From NCBI GenBank assembly GCA_050789255.1, contig JBOZRQ010000033.1:177505-241504 (forward strand): a DNA stretch of 64,000 nucleotides. Reading direction: 5' to 3'. Both the position numbers and the translations under genes were made by a program. The DNA comes from JBOZRQ01 sp050789255. GTDB taxonomy: Bacteria > Bacillota > Sulfobacillia > Symbiobacteriales > Symbiobacteriaceae. Shown in pieces: positions 59,178-64,000 of this stretch (positions are counted from its first letter, which is position 1; every line of letters begins with the position of its first letter). The notes beneath the pieces were generated by a model. It searched no databases. It saw only the letters and a list, made by a program, of their open reading frames with translations, and had not been told where the DNA came from.

Positions 59178-59842
59178 TTAGCGCGTAAACAGTTTCCAGT
59201 GCCCCTCGGAGACGACTTTGTGCGGTGCCGTCGACCACTTCTATGGCGGTCTCATCGTCGATCGCGTACGCCGGGCCTGGGATGTCGGCCGCCCATCGTT
59301 CTGCGTAGGCCATGGTGTTGTACGGTAGCATCTGGTGATCCACATGCGGAAAGATCGCAAAATCGACCATTCCCAGGGTTTTGTCGCCACCGGTGGGCGG
59401 CTTCCAGCCGACGAACCACTCCCCGATGTTAGGGGCCATCACCATGCTCCCGGCGCTCAGTCCCACGTAGACCATCTTGCTCAGCGACGGGAAGAGGTCT
59501 GCCAGTCCGGACTGCCGCATCCAGTAGCACAGATACAAGGGGTCGCCGCCATTCACCAGCAGGACGTCAGTCTCCCGGACCGTGGGGACCCAAAGCTCTT
59601 CACCGATGGTGGGCAGCTGTGAGTTCCAACACGCCCATGGACTTCCCCCCCAGCTCGCACATCGGTGTGGTGGCTTGTCCGGTGAAGTACTGCCATGCTT
59701 TTTCAGGACCGCCGGGTATGGCGTATGACGCGGTGGAGATGGCGAGGGCGCTGGCCTCGGCGATCGGTTTGCCCAGGAGCTCTAGGAGCGCATTGTGGAT
59801 ACTGGTGTTTTTGATGCCAGCCGAGGTGAGAAGGTACTTCAT
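59178..59842 (-). pseudogene. Peptidase E-like (S51) gene with two frameshifts
   Basis: Three frames join into one peptidase E-like protein. Frame 1: MKYLLTSAGIKNTSIHNALLELLGKPIAEASALAISTASYAIPGG...MGVLELTA. Frame 2: PTIGEELWVPTVRETDVLLVNGGDPLYLCYWMRQSGLADLFPSLSKMVYVGLSAGSMVMAPNIGEWFVGW... with the nucleophile Ser in GLSAGS. Frame 3: VVSEGHWKLFTR-stop. The shifts fall near 59614-59618 and 59217-59222, each +1 (or -2). Ribosome site (AAGGAG) and terminator are intact, so decay is recent or the shifts are sequencing errors. S51 enzymes cleave Asp-X dipeptides. Confidence 0.75.
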
Positions 59843-59897
59843 GCTGTCAACTCCTTGCAACCGCTTCTCGGAGCCGGACAGCTTCACGTCGAAATCT

Positions 59898-59909
59898 ACA
59901 CAATTGTGT
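59898..59909. promoter_or_regulatory. Palindrome upstream of peptidase E remnant
   Basis: ACACAATTGTGT, a perfect 12-bp palindrome, 56 bp before the start codon; ATACATGTAT lies 25-30 bp further out. Possible operator sites. Confidence 0.3.
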
Positions 59910-59967
59910 CCGTTAGCGTATTATATGGCATACATGTATCAGGTTCAACTTACTCATTGCTGAACCT

Positions 59968-61353
59968 TCAACCGTTGCCCTCACGCTCCACCAGAGCGAC
60001 GCACTCCACGTGCGCTGTGTGGGGGAACATGTCCACTGGCTGCACCTCGACGGTTCTGTACCCGAGCGTCCCCAGGATGGCCAGGTCACGCGCAAGGCTC
60101 GCCGGATTGCACGAGACGTAGACGACCCGGCGAGGTCCGACCTTCGCCATTGCGTGCAGCACGGGCTCATCACAGCCCTTGCGGGGCGGATCTACCACGA
60201 TGACGTCGGCCCGGGTGCCCTCTTCGGCGAGGCGTGGCATCTCCACGGCGGCGTCTCCGCAGACGAAACGGGCGTTGGTGATACCGTTGAGCTCAGCGTT
60301 GGCCCGGGCATCCTCAATCGCCGGGGGCACAACCTCGATGCCCACGACCTCCTTGGCCTGACGGGCCAGGTAGAGCGAGATCGTGCCAATGCCGCAGTAC
60401 ACATCGAGAACCGTTTCGGTGCCGGTCAGGCCAGCGTACTCCAGCGCCTTGCCGTAGAGCACCTCGGTCTGTTCCGGGTTGACCTGGAAGAAGGAGACCG
60501 AGGAGATCGCGAACTTGAGGTCCCCGATAAAGTCCGTAATCGAGTCTTGGCCGGCCAGCACTCGGCTCTTCCGACCGAGGACCACGTTGGTCCGCTCCGG
60601 ATTGATGTTCTGCACCACGCTGACCAGCCCAGGGACCCGCTCCATGAGGGCCTGGGCGATCTTCTTACCGTTCGGGAAGTCAGGGCCGTTGGTGACCAGG
60701 ACCGCCATGACCTCCCCGGTGCCCCTGCCCACTCGGGCCAGCACATGACGCAGGACGCCCTGGTGCGTCCGCTCATCGTAAATGGGTACGCCGAACTTGG
60801 CGGCCAGCTCCTTGACCTCCTGCATCACGCGGTTGCCCAGGGGATGCTGGATCGCACAATCCTCAATATCAATGATCCGGTGGGAGCTAGGCGCGAAGAA
60901 GCCGGCCACCACTTTGCCGCTGCGGAGGCCCACGGGGAACTGCGCCTTATTGCGGTACTGCCAGGGCGTCCCCATCCCAAGGGTGGGGTGCACCGTGACT
61001 CCCGTCAGCTTGCCGAGCCTCTCGAGGGCGTCGACCACCTGCTGGCGCTTCAGGTCGAGCTGGGCGCCGTACTCAATATGCTGGAGCTGGCATCCGCCGC
61101 ACTCTCCCACGAACGGGCAGGGCGGGGCCACACGGCTGGGGGACGGCAGTACCACGTTCATCAGTTCGGCTCTGGCGTAGTTCTTCTTGACCTCGACGAT
61201 CTTAACGCCCAGCGTATCACCCGGCACGCCGCCAGGGATGAACACGGTGAGCCCCTCATGCCGTCCGACGCCCTCGCCGCTGTGGCCAAGGCCGTGGACA
61301 TGCAGTTCAATCCGCTGCCCCGGACGAAGCGGGGCGGTTTCTGTAGTACTCAT
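59968..61353 (-). CDS. 23S rRNA (uracil-5-)-methyltransferase, RlmD/RlmCD type
   Basis: A 461-aa enzyme that methylates uracil C5 in rRNA using S-adenosylmethionine. An N-terminal TRAM domain (GQRIELHVHGLGHSGEGVGRHEGLTVFIPGGVPGDTLGVKI), a [4Fe-4S] cluster motif CPFVGECGGCQLQH with a fourth Cys in IEDCAIQ, the SAM-binding loop DVYCGIGTISLYLA, and the catalytic Cys in VYVSCNPASLARDL are all present. The ATG at 61353 has no ribosome site, so translation may be leaderless; TACACT sits 7 bases upstream as a possible -10. Longer readings run into the divergent gene. Confidence 0.87.
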   Translation of the reverse strand: MSTTETAPLRPGQRIELHVHGLGHSGEGVGRHEGLTVFIPGGVPGDTLGVKIVEVKKNYARAELMNVVLPSPSRVAPPCPFVGECGGCQLQHIEYGAQLDLKRQQVVDALERLGKLTGVTVHPTLGMGTPWQYRNKAQFPVGLRSGKVVAGFFAPSSHRIIDIEDCAIQHPLGNRVMQEVKELAAKFGVPIYDERTHQGVLRHVLARVGRGTGEVMAVLVTNGPDFPNGKKIAQALMERVPGLVSVVQNINPERTNVVLGRKSRVLAGQDSITDFIGDLKFAISSVSFFQVNPEQTEVLYGKALEYAGLTGTETVLDVYCGIGTISLYLARQAKEVVGIEVVPPAIEDARANAELNGITNARFVCGDAAVEMPRLAEEGTRADVIVVDPPRKGCDEPVLHAMAKVGPRRVVYVSCNPASLARDLAILGTLGYRTVEVQPVDMFPHTAHVECVALVEREGNG

Positions 61354-61432
61354 GCGTGTAGTGTACCACAAAATTGGATGAACCGACGGGACAGGCCCGC
61401 CCGTAATCTTTCCAAAGGGGAGGAGTCGAACG

Positions 61433-62140
61433 ATGCGAAAGTGGATGGGGCTACTACTGGCGGGGTTAACGGTTTCAGCCTGGACTTCGTTGGCAACCGC
61501 TGCGGATGCACACGGCCAGCTGATCTTCCTGCCGATTGGCAAGAACACGGTCACCGTGAACGGTCAGGCGACCAAGATTGACGCCCCGGCACAGATCATC
61601 GGGGACCGAAGCATGGTGCCTGTCCGGTTCATCTCCGAGACGGTCGGCGCCACTGTCGGGTGGGATTCCGCAGAGCGCAAGGTCTCCATCGCCCTGGGCG
61701 GACGCACAGTGGAGATCTGGATCGATAAGACCGACGCCCGTGTCAACGGCCAGCCCGCCACCCTCGACGTGGCGCCTCAGATCGCCAGCGACCGCACGAT
61801 GGTGCCGCTGCGCTTCGTCACTGAGAACCTCGGGCTGACCGTAGGCTGGGACAATGCTCTCCGAGGTGTCTACGTAGTGAGCGGTCACGTGGAGAACGTG
61901 GTGCTGATCGAGGAATACACCTTCGGGACCGGCACGCTCACCGCCAAGGTTGGCCAGCCGCTGGTCTTCATCAACCTGGACAAGGTCCGCCACACGGTGG
62001 ACGCCACCGGCGGCGCCTTTGGCAGCGGCACCATGCGCACCGGCGACGCCTGGACCTTCCAGGCGGACCGCGCTGGGTCCTACGAGATCTACTGCGACCT
62101 GCACGAGGACATGACGGGGCAGATTGTGGTGCAGAACTGA
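61433..62140 (+). CDS. Secreted stalk-domain / cupredoxin fusion protein
   Basis: A 235-aa exported protein: signal peptide (GLLLAGLTVSAWTSLATA), two copper amine oxidase-like stalk repeats (MVPVRFISETVGATVGWD; MVPLRFVTENLGLTVGWD) and, from about 155, a plastocyanin-like cupredoxin. The type 1 copper ligands are visible: His187 (VRHTVD), Cys221, His224 and Met227 in YCDLHEDMTG. It is a likely extracellular electron carrier held by a stalk, with the same plan as the stalk-cytochrome c protein at 54.2 kb. ATG after GGGGAGGAG. Confidence 0.83.
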   Translation: MRKWMGLLLAGLTVSAWTSLATAADAHGQLIFLPIGKNTVTVNGQATKIDAPAQIIGDRSMVPVRFISETVGATVGWDSAERKVSIALGGRTVEIWIDKTDARVNGQPATLDVAPQIASDRTMVPLRFVTENLGLTVGWDNALRGVYVVSGHVENVVLIEEYTFGTGTLTAKVGQPLVFINLDKVRHTVDATGGAFGSGTMRTGDAWTFQADRAGSYEIYCDLHEDMTGQIVVQN

Positions 62141-62142
62141 CG

Positions 62143-62171
62143 TTGCACGCGGGTCAGTGGTTATGTATACT
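62143..62171 (+). promoter_or_regulatory. SigA-type promoter
   Basis: TTGCAC - 17 bp - TATACT, close to the housekeeping consensus. Transcription would start near 62178, just before the short reading frame and terminator that precede the serine hydrolase gene. Confidence 0.7.
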
Positions 62172-62178
62172 CAGGGCA

Positions 62179-62229
62179 ATGCGTACTCTATCTCTGCCTG
62201 ACGGCGCCCTGGAGGGGCGCATGAGTTGA
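62179..62229 (+). CDS. Possible 16-codon leader peptide
   Basis: ATG at the predicted transcription start begins MRTLSLPDGALEGRMS and stops two bases before the terminator hairpin. There is no ribosome site, so it would be translated leaderless, if at all. A GGCGCCC / GGGGCGC hairpin lies within it. No run of a single amino acid suggests amino-acid attenuation. Confidence 0.35.
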   Translation: MRTLSLPDGALEGRMS

Positions 62230-62230
62230 A

Positions 62231-62267
62231 GCCGCGGTCCGCCCTCATAGGCTGGACCGCGGCTTTT
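62231..62267 (+). terminator. Terminator between promoter and serine hydrolase gene
   Basis: GCCGCGGTCC / GGACCGCGGC, perfect 10-bp stem with a 13-base loop and TTTT. It would end transcripts from 62178 after about 90 bases, before the hydrolase start. Confidence 0.8.
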
Positions 62268-62325
62268 CCGCGCCCTCCGCCCTATGTTTCTCGCACTCTG
62301 CTGCAAAACATCGGGAGGGAAGCCA

Positions 62326-63861
62326 TTGAACATAGCAGCCATGGATGATCGTATTCGAACCGAGATGCTCCGGGAGAAGATCCCCGGTATGGCCGTCGCT
62401 GTCGTGGCCCAGGACAGGGTGATCTGTTCGCGCGGTTACGGGACCACGTCGGTGGAAGCAGGCGGCTGCGAGGTGACCCCGGATACTCTCTTCCGCGTTG
62501 GCTCAATTACCAAACTGATGACGGCAACGGCCGTCCTGAGCCTGGTGGAGGCCGGAAAACTCGACCTGGACGCACCGGTCACCCATTATGTGCCATGGCT
62601 CGAACTAAGTGAGCCTGGCGGCGCAGAGGGGATCACTCTGAGAATGCTCCTGGCCCATTCATCAGGCTTGCCCACGGATATCGCCGAGGTCGGCGCCCGT
62701 GATCCCGAAGGCTTGGTGCGCTTCTTACGTACCGATCTTAGGCATTACCCGTTAGCGGCCAGCCCTGGCCGACTCTTCCAGTACAGCAATCTCGGATACA
62801 GCCTGCTCGGGCACGTGGCGGAGACCGCCACTGGCCAGTCGTATGCTCAGTTGATGAACGACCTGGTGTTCATCCCGTTGCAGATGGACCGCACTACTTT
62901 AGATCCCACCCTTGCGATGACCTATCCGCTCTCCCAGTCCCATCGCTTGGGAGCCGACGGCAGCCTGCACGTAGTCCGTCCGTTCGCCGACAACACGGCA
63001 TTTGCCCCCGCCGGCTTTGCTTTCTCGACCGTGCTCGACCTGGCGAAGTTCGCCCAGTGGCAGTTGTCGGCTGCGCACTCCGTAGAAGTGCCCACATATG
63101 GCGCTGGCGGGGGCGGGCGGGGCCTCGGGCCGTTTCTAAGCCCCCACCCCGGGTCGGGGCTGCCGCGGGTTGGACATTTCGGAGGAATCTCCGGGTTCAG
63201 GGCTTTACTTGAGATCTACCCGATGAGCAAGGCCGCTGTAATCGTGCTGATGAACCGCGCGGCGTCCGTTGGGCTGATTCGTGACATCCTGCTCGAGGAG
63301 TGTCTCGGCCTGCCGGTTTCGGGGTGGGCGCCCGCCTATGTGGAGCCGGACTCTGCGGCGTGGCCGGCTTATGCCGGAACCTATGTGAGCGACTCACGAG
63401 GGATGGCAGAGGTCTCCAGTTCAGGTGAGGACCTAACGTTGACATGGAACGGTGACGAGTTCTTACTTCGGTGCATCGCTCCTGATCACTACGCTTCAAG
63501 CTGGAGGCCCGGCCTTCATCTCGGGGTAGGCTTCGTGCGAGACGATCGTGGCCAGGTTGACTTCCTGATGGTCGATGAGGCTCCCTTCCGGCGAATTCGA
63601 CCCCCAGACCCGTCTGCATGCCTTGGCCACTGGCAGAAATATGCCGGATCCTATCGCCTCAAACAGCCGCCCATGACCGTTCGGGTCCAGGACGGGGCTC
63701 TGCTGCTTCACTCGGCGTTCTATGGTCAGGAGGTTCGCTGCGTGCCGCTGGGCGGGCACGCCTTTGCCTGTAAGTGGGGGCGATTCTCTTTTGTCGTTGG
63801 CGATGACGATGAGGTCCAGGGCATGCGCTGGCCAAATGGCCTCTTCGTACCTCGGATATAG
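62326..63861 (+). CDS. Serine beta-lactamase-like hydrolase (class C / PBP4 family)
   Basis: A 511-aa protein with the SxxK motif in FRVGSITKLMTATAV (catalytic Ser and Lys), the YxN motif in FQYSNLGYSLLGH, and HFGG as the third (KTG-like) motif. These are the marks of the beta-lactamase/esterase/peptidase family (PF00144). A C-terminal domain of about 150 residues (AYAGTYVSDSRGMAEVSSSGEDLTLTWNG) resembles the lipocalin-like tail of such hydrolases. No signal peptide, so it may be cytoplasmic. TTG start at 62326 follows GGGAGGG at 6 bases; the ATG further upstream is unsupported. Activity could be esterase or peptidase. Confidence 0.78.
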   Translation: MNIAAMDDRIRTEMLREKIPGMAVAVVAQDRVICSRGYGTTSVEAGGCEVTPDTLFRVGSITKLMTATAVLSLVEAGKLDLDAPVTHYVPWLELSEPGGAEGITLRMLLAHSSGLPTDIAEVGARDPEGLVRFLRTDLRHYPLAASPGRLFQYSNLGYSLLGHVAETATGQSYAQLMNDLVFIPLQMDRTTLDPTLAMTYPLSQSHRLGADGSLHVVRPFADNTAFAPAGFAFSTVLDLAKFAQWQLSAAHSVEVPTYGAGGGGRGLGPFLSPHPGSGLPRVGHFGGISGFRALLEIYPMSKAAVIVLMNRAASVGLIRDILLEECLGLPVSGWAPAYVEPDSAAWPAYAGTYVSDSRGMAEVSSSGEDLTLTWNGDEFLLRCIAPDHYASSWRPGLHLGVGFVRDDRGQVDFLMVDEAPFRRIRPPDPSACLGHWQKYAGSYRLKQPPMTVRVQDGALLLHSAFYGQEVRCVPLGGHAFACKWGRFSFVVGDDDEVQGMRWPNGLFVPRI

Positions 63862-63864
63862 CGC

Positions 63865-63901
63865 GCAAGAACCCACCGCATGACATGCGGTGGGTTCTTG
63901 C
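63865..63901. terminator. Strong hairpin between hydrolase and rRNA operon
   Basis: GCAAGAACCCACCGCA-TGACA-TGCGGTGGGTTCTTGC, a perfect 16-bp stem. It can serve both the hydrolase gene and the convergent rRNA operon. Confidence 0.8.
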
Positions 63902-63913
63902 GATAAATAGTTT

Positions 63914-64000
63914 GGGCGGCGACCTACTCTCCCACGTTCAAGACGTAGTACCATCGGCCCTGAGAGGCTTAACGGCCGTGTTCGGTATGGGAACGGGTGA
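63914..64000 (-). rRNA. rrf: 5S ribosomal RNA, 3' part
   Basis: The minus strand reads the bacterial 5S 3' two-thirds: TTCCCATACCGAACACG (loop C), AGCCTCTCAGGGCCGATGGTACTACG, and GGGAGAGTAGGTCGCCGCC at the 3' end. The 5' end lies beyond the window, where an rRNA operon on the minus strand is expected to continue. Confidence 0.9.

Noticed and set aside
59217..59618. Programmed frameshifting in the peptidase E-like gene.
   Set aside because: No slippery heptamer, internal ribosome-like site or downstream pseudoknot seen at either junction, and the family is normally encoded in one frame.
54165..62140. Copper amine oxidases, from the stalk-domain similarity.
   Set aside because: Only the N-terminal-type domain is present; no topaquinone catalytic domain occurs in any of these proteins.

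Overview
High-GC DNA (well over 60% by eye) with Firmicutes-type gene starts: strong GGAGG ribosome sites, many GTG/TTG starts, and tight overlapping operons. Five secreted proteins carry 'copper amine oxidase-like' stalk domains or related segments, and there is a coat-type cupin typical of spore formers. The best guess is a high-GC Clostridia-type organism such as Symbiobacterium. That is inference; no taxonomic search was possible.

Region 1 (1-10 kb and 32.6-49 kb) is a glycan-utilisation locus. One minus-strand operon encodes a GH2 beta-mannosidase, a putative six-hairpin glycosidase, a GH43-like lipoprotein and a GH4 alpha-galactosidase (partial at the left edge). It diverges from a GH38 alpha-mannosidase. 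The second operon (about 44.8 to 32.6 kb, minus) runs: sugar-binding lipoprotein, two ABC permeases (no ATPase gene), ROK kinase, SIS-domain isomerase, a 1143-aa GH38 protein, an 811-aa GH38 alpha-mannosidase and a Gfo/Idh/MocA oxidoreductase. Beside it lie a ROK repressor, an MFS transporter and a divergent GH32-like enzyme. Together they look able to import and trim alpha- and beta-mannosides, for example N-glycans or fungal mannan. A structured ~220-bp repeat sits between genes in both operons.

Region 2 (10-32.6 kb) is mixed. It holds two 55-bp hairpin repeats, DinB-like and VOC proteins, a CGNR regulator, a large stalk/beta-helix surface protein, a small secreted CxxC peptide, two large ATPase regulators (LuxR type and SARP type), a secreted subtilase, a stalk/propeller/SH3 protein, a GNAT enzyme, an alpha/beta hydrolase, a ZIP transporter, a TPR lipoprotein, and an ECF sigma factor with its putative anti-sigma partner.

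Region 3 (49-64 kb) holds an Fpg/Nei DNA glycosylase, a VOC protein, DoxX, a Gly/Asn/Trp repeat protein and a cysteine synthase-like enzyme. A three-gene operon follows: cupin, stalk-cytochrome c fusion, and a protein with an internally duplicated unrecognised domain. Then come a LuxR ATPase regulator, a coat-type cupin, a twice-frameshifted peptidase E, an RlmD-type rRNA methyltransferase, a stalk-cupredoxin fusion, and a serine hydrolase preceded by a promoter, 16-codon ORF and terminator. The window ends inside a 5S rRNA gene on the minus strand, the edge of an rRNA operon.

The most unusual signals are the structured inter-operon repeat, the paired 55-bp hairpins with wobble-compatible stems, the stalk-anchored cytochrome c and cupredoxin with the duplicated-domain partner protein, and the leader before the serine hydrolase.
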